From an uncultured Clostridia bacterium (GTDB lineage: Bacteria; Bacillota; Clostridia; TANB77; CAG-508): a stretch of 18,244 bases of DNA. The DNA lies in assembly GCA_934149275.1 (NCBI GenBank), contig CAKPEG010000023.1, forward strand, positions 1-18,244, written 5' to 3'. The position numbers and the translations under genes were made by a program. Shown piece by piece: positions 7,170-13,410 of the stretch (positions are counted from its first letter, which is position 1; each line of letters begins with the position of its first letter). Below the pieces are notes generated by a model. It did no database searches and was not told the origin of the DNA. It saw nothing but the letters and a program-made list of their open reading frames with translations.

Positions 7170-8228
7170 TTATTTTATTTCCCATTCGCCATTTCTTTTT
7201 CCATTTTTTCTTTCTATCATTCCCTTTTCCTGCATTTCCATCATACGAGTTTTAACCGTTCTTAAAGACTTATTAATTTGTTCCGCAATTTCTTCCTGCT
7301 TTATATTGGGATTAGCTTTTAATATATTAATAATCGCCTGTTCCTCCAAAGTGCAATTATTTTCATTTACCTCTTCATCATTTGCACTTTGAATATAATC
7401 TATATGAGTATATCTATTTTTTAATTCATAATTTGATTTAGTTAATAAATTATAAAAGAATCTCTCCAAAAATATTGTATCTTCAAATACATTCTTTTCG
7501 AAATTTTTATAATTTGCTCTAACCAATGAATTTCTAAAATACCAAGAATTTTCAGCAAAAACATCATCATTAATATTAAATCCAAAAGTTCTTAAATATT
7601 TTATTATAAACACAGCTGTAGTTCTCGTATTGCCTTCGCAAAATGGATGCACTTGCCAAATATTTGACGTAAATCTACATAAATGTTTTATTGAATCATC
7701 CAAACCTAAATCTTTATATGAAAATTCACGTTCTTGTTCAAAGTCATATTCTAACGCATCTTTAATAGTTTCAAATGATGAATAAATCACAGTATCCCCA
7801 TCTAATACCCATTCTTTTTTAGTAAAATTATAATCTCTGAATATTCCTGCCCCTTCAAAAATACCAGTAAACAATCTCTTATGTATATTTACTAATTCAG
7901 CTATTGAAAAGTTAAATGTATTCTCACTTAATATCTCTGTTATTCTAACGGCAACTTTATCTGCTTCTTCACTTTTCTCTTTTTCTAAATCTTTCTTACT
8001 ATCTACCACTTCATAATATTGATCTATTCTATCTTTAACTTCATAAATATCAATATTACCTTCAATGTGCTCTTTTGCAGTTTTTATTAAATATTTTGAA
8101 GGTTTTAATCCATCAACATCTTGCAAACCAATTGCCGTTTCCCATACTTTAGTTTTTTCTATTTGGTTTGGTTCACCTTGTTTTATATATTCAGATAACT
8201 CTAAATTCCAATCTTTTTTATCATCCAT
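7170..8228 (-). CDS. fic: Fic protein with VbhA-like N-terminus and C-terminal wHTH
   Basis: A 352-residue Fic-domain enzyme; Fic domains typically transfer AMP from ATP to a hydroxyl side chain of a target protein. The core motif HPFCEGNTR (residues 194-202) keeps the catalytic His, the metal-binding Glu and the terminal Arg. The first 75 residues (TAIGLQDVDGLKPS, then IEGNIDIYEV) resemble the VbhA-type antitoxin helix bundle fused to many Firmicutes Fic proteins; the inhibitory [S/T]xxxE[G/N] motif is not clean here. Residues about 294-352 form a winged helix (IKQEEIAEQINKSLRTVKTR), a likely DNA-binding domain. AGGAGG precedes ATG 8226-8228. The gene has its own promoter at 8250-8278 next to a strong palindrome, and a terminator behind it. 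An autoregulated toxin-like or regulatory AMPylator is the best guess; the target is unknown. Confidence 0.88.
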   Translation of the reverse strand: MDDKKDWNLELSEYIKQGEPNQIEKTKVWETAIGLQDVDGLKPSKYLIKTAKEHIEGNIDIYEVKDRIDQYYEVVDSKKDLEKEKSEEADKVAVRITEILSENTFNFSIAELVNIHKRLFTGIFEGAGIFRDYNFTKKEWVLDGDTVIYSSFETIKDALEYDFEQEREFSYKDLGLDDSIKHLCRFTSNIWQVHPFCEGNTRTTAVFIIKYLRTFGFNINDDVFAENSWYFRNSLVRANYKNFEKNVFEDTIFLERFFYNLLTKSNYELKNRYTHIDYIQSANDEEVNENNCTLEEQAIINILKANPNIKQEEIAEQINKSLRTVKTRMMEMQEKGMIERKNGKRNGEWEIK

Positions 8229-8249
8229 AATAAAACCTCCTACACATAA

Positions 8250-8278
8250 ATTATACCATTTTTTCTACCCAAAATCAA
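8250..8278 (-). promoter_or_regulatory. Promoter of the VbhA-like Fic gene
   Basis: Minus strand: TTGATT (8273-8278), 17-bp spacer, TATAAT (8250-8255) with an extended TGG. The -10 is 21 bp from the ATG, so the leader is very short. The -35 touches the palindrome at 8278-8308. Confidence 0.8.
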
Positions 8279-8330
8279 TTTCAAAGTGCAAATTTTGCAC
8301 TTTGAAATACTGAAAATTGCACTTTGAAAT
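8278..8330. promoter_or_regulatory. Palindromic operator plus third half-site
   Basis: Arms at 8278-8292 and 8294-8308 are 15-bp perfect inverted repeats around a single central base (core GTGCAAA-T-TTTGCAC). A third copy of one arm (TTGCACTTTGAAAT, 8317-8330) lies exactly 22 bp, about two helical turns, upstream of the matching arm. The palindrome abuts the Fic -35 and the half-site reaches into the stop codon of the upstream XRE-Fic gene. This is the layout of a cooperatively bound regulator site. Candidate binders are the C-terminal winged helix of the downstream Fic and the XRE domain of the upstream one. Confidence 0.75.
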
Positions 8331-9265
8331 TATCCTAAATAATATTCAATCATTCTTGCATACTGATCTTGAGCATTTAAACAAGTATCAATTAAATATC
8401 CTTTTTCCGTTTTATTCTGATATTCTTTTAATCCTCTATAATAAAACAATTTATCCTTATCCATAATAACAAACGGAACTATATTATTTTTCAAACATTC
8501 CTTAAAAGCAATTATTCTACCTATTCTACCATTACCATCTTGAAATGGATGTATTTTTTCAAATCTTGCATGAAATTCAATTATCTCATTTATCGTCACA
8601 TTATCTAATGAATTATACCATTCCATAAGCTTTTCCATATCTTTTGGTGTTTGCTTTGGAGATGATGTTTTCATATTTCCAGCCTCATTTGCCAACTTTT
8701 TATAATCACCAACATTAAACCATTCTTTTCTACTATCCATAGTTCCTTCTTTTAATATTTTATGAAACTCTTTTATCATATCCTCATTCAAATCTTCATT
8801 TGCAATCTCCAACATATAATCAACTAATTTAAAATGATTAGCTGTTTCTAATATATCGTCAACACTCGCAACAGTATCGCTTTCAAATAAAATAGTATTT
8901 GTTTCATAAATATATCTAGTTTGATCTTCTGTTAGTTTGCTCCCCTCAATATGATTAGTATTATATGCAAACATAATTTGTGTGTTATGATATAAATTTC
9001 CCTTTAAACCAATTTCTTTTTGTTCTCTCAAAACTTCTAACACATTAATTTTTGAAATATTAAATTTCTCTTTATCATTTATCAATTCATCAACTGTTAT
9101 ATTAAATGTTTCTGCCAATCTTTTTAATGATTCTATATTAGGTTCAAGCGTTCCAGCTTCATATTTAGATATTGTTCCAGGCTCAACACCTAATATCTCT
9201 GCAATATCTTTTTGCGTCATTTTATTTAATTCACGATATTCCTTTATCTTACTTCCAATTCCCAT
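8330..9265 (-). CDS. XRE-Fic fusion protein (class II Fic)
   Basis: A 311-residue protein. Residues 6-60 form an XRE/Cro-type helix-turn-helix (MTQKDIAEILGV, then TISKYEAG). The rest is a Fic domain with the complete motif HPFQDGNGR (239-247). Upstream of it, TNHIEG (103-108) matches the [S/T]xxxE[G/N] inhibitory helix placed N-terminal to the core, the class II arrangement, where its Glu107 blocks productive ATP binding until relieved. It is expected to AMPylate a target protein, or itself, while binding DNA through the HTH. AGGTGA precedes ATG 9263-9265, and an extended -10 lies at 9295-9300. The stop is about 100 bp ahead of the next Fic start, with the operator between. Two Fic enzymes of different subclasses in tandem is unusual. 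Confidence 0.92.
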   Translation of the reverse strand: MGIGSKIKEYRELNKMTQKDIAEILGVEPGTISKYEAGTLEPNIESLKRLAETFNITVDELINDKEKFNISKINVLEVLREQKEIGLKGNLYHNTQIMFAYNTNHIEGSKLTEDQTRYIYETNTILFESDTVASVDDILETANHFKLVDYMLEIANEDLNEDMIKEFHKILKEGTMDSRKEWFNVGDYKKLANEAGNMKTSSPKQTPKDMEKLMEWYNSLDNVTINEIIEFHARFEKIHPFQDGNGRIGRIIAFKECLKNNIVPFVIMDKDKLFYYRGLKEYQNKTEKGYLIDTCLNAQDQYARMIEYYLG

Positions 9266-9294
9266 AAAATCACCTACTTTTTAAATCTATTTAT

Positions 9295-9303
9295 ATTATA
9301 CCA
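9295..9303 (-). promoter_or_regulatory. Extended -10 of the XRE-Fic gene
   Basis: Minus strand TGGTATAAT (TATAAT at 9295-9300) lies 29 bp before the ATG. The hexamer 17 bp upstream is TATCTT, a poor -35, so the promoter appears to rely on the extended -10 or on an activator. Confidence 0.55.
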
Positions 9304-9357
9304 TATTGTTTCCAAAAAAGATAGTGAATATATATTGCTTTTACGATATGTTCCATA

Positions 9358-9391
9358 AAAGAAATACTACCGCATACGGTAGTATTTCTTT
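9358..9391 (-). terminator. Terminator of the CapA-HD unit
   Basis: A 15-bp perfect stem (arms 9358-9372 and 9377-9391) with a 4-nt loop containing the GGTAGTATTTC arm, running into a T-rich tail on the minus strand. It lies 16 bp after the HD gene stop. Confidence 0.85.
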
Positions 9392-9407
9392 CATCAATTC
9401 TGTAATT

Positions 9408-9962
9408 TTAAATATTATAGAAATAAGTTGCTTCTAAATCTGCCTCATGCAAAATTAAAGCAAGTGGAAATTTCTTAAAAGCTTGTCCCAAAGTATTGTA
9501 GGCTTCTTTTGGTTCTGTAAATCCCATATGCCAACGAATGCAATATTTCTCCTCAACAGTTAATTTCATATACTCTGTAATCATCATAACAGACTTCTCA
9601 CCATGACCATATGGAATTGTATCATCAACTGTATAATAAGGAACCTTCTCCCATTCTCCTCTTTCATTTTTAGCATTTCTGTAATCTACTTTGTAAAAAT
9701 TAACCTTGCAAATATCATGCAACAAAGCAATTATAATTAAAGTATCATCTGAAACATTTAAGTCTAACACAGAATTTTTAACTTTGTGTTTTAATATTTC
9801 ATATACCTTCATACTATGTTCTAATAAACCACCCTCAAAACTTCCATGAAATCTTGTGCTTGCTGGTGCTTTATAAAAATCTGATTTTTCTAAAAATTGA
9901 ATTACTTCCTCAATTCCTTCCCTATTTGTACTTCTTAATAAACTAATAAATTCTTCTTTCAT
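9408..9962 (-). CDS. HD-domain phosphohydrolase
   Basis: A 184-residue protein of the HD superfamily of metal-dependent phosphohydrolases. Metal-ligand candidates are His49 in GGLLEHS, the His82-Asp83 pair in ALLHDICK, His120 in YGHGEKS and His145 in IRWHMGF. Length and the LLEHS...HDICK spacing resemble small stand-alone HD proteins related to the HD half of YhaM-type exonucleases; the substrate (nucleotide or nucleic-acid phosphodiester) cannot be told. The ATG at 9960-9962 lies 3 bp after the capA-like stop and its AAGGAG lies inside the end of that gene, so the two are coupled. A strong terminator follows. Confidence 0.88.
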   Translation of the reverse strand: MKEEFISLLRSTNREGIEEVIQFLEKSDFYKAPASTRFHGSFEGGLLEHSMKVYEILKHKVKNSVLDLNVSDDTLIIIALLHDICKVNFYKVDYRNAKNERGEWEKVPYYTVDDTIPYGHGEKSVMMITEYMKLTVEEKYCIRWHMGFTEPKEAYNTLGQAFKKFPLALILHEADLEATYFYNI

Positions 9963-9965
9963 TTT

Positions 9966-11177
9966 CTACTCCTTTTCCTCTGGTAATATTTCATCTCCAA
10001 CAACCTTGTAAACGCCTTGTAATTCTTTTTTCAAAGTGTTGTACATAGTTGCACCTATCTTTGTATCACCTGCTTCATATTTAGCAATTTCAGCTTCTAT
10101 ATCCATTACTTTAAATCTATGTGCTGATTTTGACGTGTAATAATTATACATATAAATTGGTGTATATGTAACAGAATCTATACTAATTTTTCCATCCTTG
10201 CCTGCTTTAGTTAATTTAATATCTAAAATAACAGATTGTCTTGAATTATCAGCCTTTTGACCAGACATAAAATTTCCTAATGAATAAATAACAAATCCAT
10301 CTTTTGTCGTTCCATCAGGCATTGTTACTGTTCTTTTTTCCATAGGTTCTAAGCAATGCGTATGACTTCCTAATATTAAATCTGCTCCATTTTGAAATAA
10401 GAAATCAGCCAATTCTTCTTGCTCAGATGTTGGTGTTAATTTATATTCTTGTCCCCAATGCATATTCACACAAACTACATCAACATTTTCTTTCTTAACA
10501 TTTTCAATATCTTTCTTTATTTTATCTTTATCAATCATGTTAATAGCAAATTCTTTTCCTTTAGGTAATTCAATTCCATTAGTTCCATATGTATAATCTA
10601 AAAATGCCATTTTAATTCCATTAACATCTTTAATTAAATATTTTTCACTATCTTCTTCAGTAGCATAAGTTCCCATATGCTCAATTCCAGCTTTATCAAG
10701 TTCTGCTAATGTATTTACCATACCTGAAAAACCTTTATCTAAACAATGATTATTCGCTGTTGCTAAAACATCAAAACCTAATTCTTTTAAATCAGTAGCC
10801 AATTGCTCTGGCGCATTAAACAAAGGATAATTACTATAACCAGCAGCCTTACCAGCAAAATTAGCTTCTAATGTACCAATTGCAATATCTGCATTATCGA
10901 AATACTTCTTAATATCTTCAAATGAGTATGAAAAATCATATGAATCTGTTGAAGCATTATATGCATCAAAGAAATTAGTATTATGACAAAGCACATCGCC
11001 TGCAACTGTCATATTAATTGTAATATCTTCTTTAGGTTGTTCAACCTCTTCTTTTTCTTGAGATAAATTCTCACCATTTTGATTTACATCATCATGTTTC
11101 CACTTTGTTTGAACAAAATGAATTCCTAAAATAACTAATACTGCCATAATCAATATTAAAAAAATCTTTTTCTTCAT
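9966..11177 (-). CDS. CapA/PGA_cap family metallophosphatase-like lipid- or membrane-anchored protein
   Basis: A 403-residue protein with an N-terminal hydrophobic anchor (about residues 4-20 of MKKKIFLILIMAVL...), so the catalytic part faces outside. The CapA fold of the metallophosphatase superfamily shows in AGDVLCH (Asp61, His65), ANNHCLDKG (Asn143, His144), MHWGQEY (His240) and GSHTH (His272, His274), all in family order. CapA/PgsA proteins serve in poly-gamma-glutamate capsule export, but many Firmicutes homologues lie outside capsule loci and their role is unknown; no other capsule genes are present here. Start is taken at ATG 11177 because GGGTGA is suitably placed; the ATG four codons upstream has no Shine-Dalgarno. 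Operon with the HD gene. Confidence 0.88.
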   Translation of the reverse strand: MKKKIFLILIMAVLVILGIHFVQTKWKHDDVNQNGENLSQEKEEVEQPKEDITINMTVAGDVLCHNTNFFDAYNASTDSYDFSYSFEDIKKYFDNADIAIGTLEANFAGKAAGYSNYPLFNAPEQLATDLKELGFDVLATANNHCLDKGFSGMVNTLAELDKAGIEHMGTYATEEDSEKYLIKDVNGIKMAFLDYTYGTNGIELPKGKEFAINMIDKDKIKKDIENVKKENVDVVCVNMHWGQEYKLTPTSEQEELADFLFQNGADLILGSHTHCLEPMEKRTVTMPDGTTKDGFVIYSLGNFMSGQKADNSRQSVILDIKLTKAGKDGKISIDSVTYTPIYMYNYYTSKSAHRFKVMDIEAEIAKYEAGDTKIGATMYNTLKKELQGVYKVVGDEILPEEKE

Positions 11178-11211
11178 AATTTCACCCATTCTATTAAAAA
11201 ATTACAAGAAA

Positions 11212-11240
11212 ATTTTATCATATAACTATCATGTAATCAA
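11212..11240 (-). promoter_or_regulatory. Promoter of the CapA-HD unit
   Basis: Minus strand TTGATT (11235-11240), 17-bp spacer and TAAAAT (11212-11217), 35 bp before the chosen ATG. Confidence 0.55.
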
Positions 11241-11254
11241 ACATTATTTCTTTC

Positions 11255-11281
11255 GTGTCACGGGGACGTTCTTTTTGACAC
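11255..11281. repeat. 27-nt REP-like repeat with GTGTCA/TGACAC ends
   Basis: GTGTCA (11255-11260) and TGACAC (11276-11281) are inverted, enclosing CGGGGACGTTC. I recognise this as similar to short GC-richer repeats scattered between genes in Clostridia (the GTGTCAAAAAGAACGTCCCC type), possibly mobilised by REP-associated Y1 transposases. The match is from memory, not a search. Its GC content stands out from the surroundings. Confidence 0.5.
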
Positions 11282-11336
11282 ATAGATTACATATATAATA
11301 TAATAATAAGTTTTTTATCATCTCTTATTGCTAAAA

Positions 11337-11606
11337 ACTTCAAAAAGTCATATTAATTTTTTGAATCACCGCGCAGGGACCAAGCGAACGTAGTGAGCTC
11401 GATTGAAGCATTCTACCTGGTTTGAAAATTACAAAATGCCAATGCGATGTAGTTAACATCAAAATTGACATTTTTTATTTTCAAAAAACTGAGGAATGCG
11501 CCAGCAAGGTGTGAAAAAAATAATATGACTTTTTGAAGTCAATACAATAAATAAAACCCTGTTACTTATCGTAATAAAGACACGGGTGATTCAAAAAATT
11601 AATATG
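11337..11606. repeat. Long-hairpin MITE-like element with nested inverted ends
   Basis: Bases 11337-11355 and 11521-11539 are a perfect 19-bp inverted repeat. Between them further complementary segments continue the stem: 11409-11430 with about 11467-11490, and 11433-11450 with about 11455-11475. Nearly the whole 203-nt stretch can therefore fold into one imperfect hairpin with its tip near 11452. A second perfect 22-bp inverted repeat (11349-11370 with 11585-11606) competes for the left arm. No open reading frame lies inside and no clear target-site duplication flanks it. It fits a non-autonomous MITE or repetitive hairpin element; a structured RNA is the alternative. Confidence 0.65.
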
Positions 11607-11643
11607 TTTTTGGAATCTTATCACTATTCTAATCAAATAAAAA

Positions 11644-11670
11644 ACCTCTATTACTTACCGTAATAAAGGT
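11644..11670 (-). terminator. Terminator of the 157-aa membrane protein gene
   Basis: Minus strand ACCTTTATTAC pairs with GTAATAGAGGT (one wobble) around GGTAA, followed by TTTTTTATTT. It lies just after the stop at 11687. A diverged copy of its core occurs 89 bp to the left (11562-11579). Confidence 0.8.
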
Positions 11671-11686
11671 CATACAAAATTATAAA

Positions 11687-12160
11687 TTACAAATTATTAA
11701 ACACTTCAACAATTTTATCCTTATCAGGATGATCCTCAACATTTACCAGAATTAATCCTTTATGATAAACAACCTTAAGTTCATAATTATTAAAAGATGG
11801 CATTACAACTTTTCCTTCTTCTTTCGCCTTTTTCAAATTAGAAACTGTTAACTCATCTGACTTTGTAGAATCAAATTTATACACTTGAATTAAAGAATCA
11901 GATATCATATATGATTCACCTTCACTTGCACCTATTAATTCACATTCAGTATTTTCAGCTTCAGCTGTAATATCAAGTCCAGCTTCTTGCAATTTCTTTT
12001 TAAAATCACTAATATTAGCTGTTTCTTCAACTAATTCTTCAGTTTCTTTTTTATTAGTCTGAACATTGTGCTCCTTGTTGTACAAAAATATTCCTAATAC
12101 AGCTGCAATTATAATTACAATAAATAAAATTAACACAATAATTCTACTATTTTTCTTCAT
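11687..12160 (-). CDS. Single-pass membrane protein, hypothetical
   Basis: A 157-residue protein: lysine-rich N-terminus, one long hydrophobic helix (RIIVLILFIVIIIAAVLGIF) and an extracellular domain of about 120 residues beginning with a Glu/Thr-rich linker. The domain has alternating strand-like segments (SYMISDSLIQVYKF, YELKVVYHKGLILVNV) and no cysteines apart from one. I do not recognise a family; size and layout match small lipoprotein-like or signal-anchored envelope proteins of Clostridia. ATG 12160 is preferred over the ATG four codons earlier because AAAGGA abuts the latter directly. It has its own promoter (12201-12229) and terminator, so it is monocistronic. Confidence 0.7.
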   Translation of the reverse strand: MKKNSRIIVLILFIVIIIAAVLGIFLYNKEHNVQTNKKETEELVEETANISDFKKKLQEAGLDITAEAENTECELIGASEGESYMISDSLIQVYKFDSTKSDELTVSNLKKAKEEGKVVMPSFNNYELKVVYHKGLILVNVEDHPDKDKIVEVFNNL

Positions 12161-12200
12161 TTTATATATCATTCCTTTTCTTTATCTTCTCACGAAAAGT

Positions 12201-12229
12201 ATTATAACCATATTTTCCAATGTTTGCAA
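12201..12229 (-). promoter_or_regulatory. Promoter of the 157-aa membrane protein gene
   Basis: Minus strand TTGCAA (12224-12229), 17-bp spacer, TATAAT (12201-12206), 40 bp before the start. Confidence 0.7.
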
Positions 12230-12244
12230 CATTTTTGGGCACAA

Positions 12245-12283
12245 AAAAACTATATTTTTGAAAAAAACAAAAATATAGTTTTT
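12245..12283 (-). terminator. Terminator of the low-complexity membrane protein gene
   Basis: Perfect 16-bp arms (12245-12260 and 12268-12283) with a 7-nt loop and T-run, 6 bp beyond the stop at 12290. The sequence is nearly symmetric, so it could also stop plus-strand transcripts. Confidence 0.85.
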
Positions 12284-12289
12284 ATCTTA

Positions 12290-12697
12290 TTAATCATTTG
12301 AATTTAAAACTCTGTTTGAAGTTGAATTTCTTACTTTGTTTGAAACTTTGTTTTCTACTTCATTTTCAGTTTCATTTGAAACTTCATTATCAACTTCGTT
12401 ATCTACTTCATTGTCTACTTCGTTATCTACATCGTTTGTAACATCATTTTTAACTTTATTTGATGTAGTATTGTCATCAACTCCAAGTTTATCTTGTAAA
12501 AATAAAACTTGACCTTTCAATATTTCTGTATCTCTACGTGACTCGTCAACACGGTTTTGCAATTCTCCATTGTCATTATTCAAATTGTAAATTGCTACCC
12601 ACATAAAAGCAATAACTATTGCTGCAACAACTAATATTGCTAAAACTAAACCATTAGCATTAGTTTTTTTAGTTTTTACTTCGTTCTTCTCTTCCAT
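12290..12697 (-). CDS. Single-pass membrane protein with Asn/Glu/Val repeat tail
   Basis: A 135-residue protein starting at ATG 12697, 7 nt after AAGGAGG. Order: charged cytoplasmic N-terminus (MEEKNEVKTKKTNANG), one hydrophobic helix (about residues 17-38, VLAILVVAAIVIAFMWVAIY), a short coiled coil (NGELQNRVDESRRDTEIL...FLQDKLG) and a low-complexity tail. In the tail NEVD is repeated four times in a row and continues as diverged units (NEVS, NETE, NEVE, NKVS, NKVR). No family recognised. The tail resembles a flexible, mostly polar spacer or self-associating segment; the period of four residues gives a regular Val on one side. Own promoter and terminator, monocistronic. Confidence 0.75.
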   Translation of the reverse strand: MEEKNEVKTKKTNANGLVLAILVVAAIVIAFMWVAIYNLNNDNGELQNRVDESRRDTEILKGQVLFLQDKLGVDDNTTSNKVKNDVTNDVDNEVDNEVDNEVDNEVSNETENEVENKVSNKVRNSTSNRVLNSND

Positions 12698-12729
12698 AAT
12701 TTTCCTCCTTAGTATTTTATCTACAACAC

Positions 12730-12758
12730 ATTGTAACAATAATAAAAAATAATATCAA
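12730..12758 (-). promoter_or_regulatory. Promoter of the repeat-tail membrane protein gene
   Basis: Minus strand TTGATA (12753-12758), 17-bp spacer, TACAAT (12730-12735), 32 bp before the ATG. Confidence 0.65.
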
Positions 12759-12782
12759 TATTTTTTTAAAAATTTCTAAAAA

Positions 12783-12809
12783 AAAGATAGTAAATAAATT
12801 ACTATCTTT
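12783..12809 (-). terminator. tRNA operon terminator
   Basis: Perfect 11-bp stem (12783-12793 with 12799-12809) and 5-nt loop, followed by a T-run on the minus strand, 4 bp after the CCA end of tRNA-Phe. Confidence 0.85.
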
Positions 12810-12813
12810 ACAG

Positions 12814-12889
<76 letters not shown>

Positions 12890-12903
12890 AAAATAAAAAT
12901 TAA

Positions 12904-12927
12904 AACTATCTAGTAATCTAGATAGTT
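12904..12927 (-). terminator. Hairpin between tRNA-Asp and tRNA-Phe
   Basis: Perfect 10-bp stem AACTATCTAG/CTAGATAGTT (12904-12913 with 12918-12927) with a 4-nt loop, and a T-rich tail on the minus strand. It looks like a terminator inside the tRNA operon, so it would be either an attenuator lowering tRNA-Phe or a processing hairpin. Confidence 0.55.
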
Positions 12928-12929
12928 TC

Positions 12930-13006
12930 TGGCGACCCGGAACGGGCTCGAACCGTCGACCTCTAGCGTGACAGGCTAGCGTTCTAACCAACTGAACTAC
13001 CGGGCC
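12930..13006 (-). tRNA. tRNA-Asp (GTC)
   Basis: A 77-nt cloverleaf on the minus strand: acceptor GGCCCGG/CCGGGTC (one G-T pair), discriminator G, anticodon loop CTGTCAC with GTC, T-loop TTCGAGC and encoded CCA. It starts 6 bp after the tRNA-Val CCA end. Confidence 0.97.
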
Positions 13007-13012
13007 ATAAAA

Positions 13013-13088
13013 TGGTGGTCGCTATAGGGCTCGAACCTATGACCTCCTGCTTGTAAGGCAGATGCTCTCCCAGCTGAGCTAAGCGACC
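13013..13088 (-). tRNA. tRNA-Val (TAC)
   Basis: A 76-nt cloverleaf on the minus strand: acceptor GGTCGCT/AGCGACC, D-arm AGCTCAGCTGGGAGAGC, anticodon loop CTTACAA with TAC, T-loop TTCGAGC and encoded CCA. First gene of the tRNA operon; a 7-bp leader hairpin (13095-13115) lies just upstream. Confidence 0.97.
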
Positions 13089-13120
13089 ATTTCTTTGTCA
13101 GTATCTTGCTGACAAGACCT

Positions 13121-13149
13121 AGTATACTAGATTTTACCTCTCTTGTCAA
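13121..13149 (-). promoter_or_regulatory. tRNA operon promoter with A-tract upstream element
   Basis: Minus strand consensus TTGACA (13144-13149), 17-bp spacer, TATACT (13121-13126). Immediately upstream (13150-13190) are phased A-tracts typical of UP elements of strong stable-RNA promoters. No coding sequence competes. Confidence 0.85.
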
Positions 13150-13365
13150 CATTTTTTTAAAACTTTTTTTAATTTTTTTATTTATTTTTTTGAACGCACC
13201 TATTTTCAAGCATTTCAAGGCTTATTTTTTACATTTGCAAAATATTTTTTAATATCAAATCCAAAAAATTCATTATTCTATAATAGTTTTTTTCTAAAAA
13301 TTATTCTGCTAATATTGTTATTTTTATATAATAAAAAGTTTTGAAAACCTTCCTATTATATAAAA
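13150..13365. other. AT-rich intergenic region between ctpA terminator and tRNA promoter
   Basis: About 215 bp, almost entirely A/T runs. Apart from the A-tracts next to the tRNA promoter, no gene, hairpin or repeat is convincing here. Confidence 0.6.
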
Positions 13366-13404
13366 AATGTGGATATTAACACCCAAAATATTAATATCCA
13401 CATT
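13366..13404 (-). terminator. Terminator of ctpA
   Basis: Perfect 14-bp arms (13366-13379 and 13391-13404) containing GTGGATATTAA, 11-nt loop, then TTTTTATATAA on the minus strand, 6 bp after the ctpA stop. Confidence 0.88.
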
Positions 13405-13410
13405 AAATTT

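Noticed and set aside
3008..9265. A complete integrated element bounded by two tRNA-derived repeats.
   Set aside because: No second copy of the fMet core and no other integrase, relaxase or phage structural gene is visible in the window.
12353..12450. CRISPR-like repeat array.
   Set aside because: The periodic DNA is the coding sequence of the NEVD repeat tail, with a 12-nt period and no spacers.
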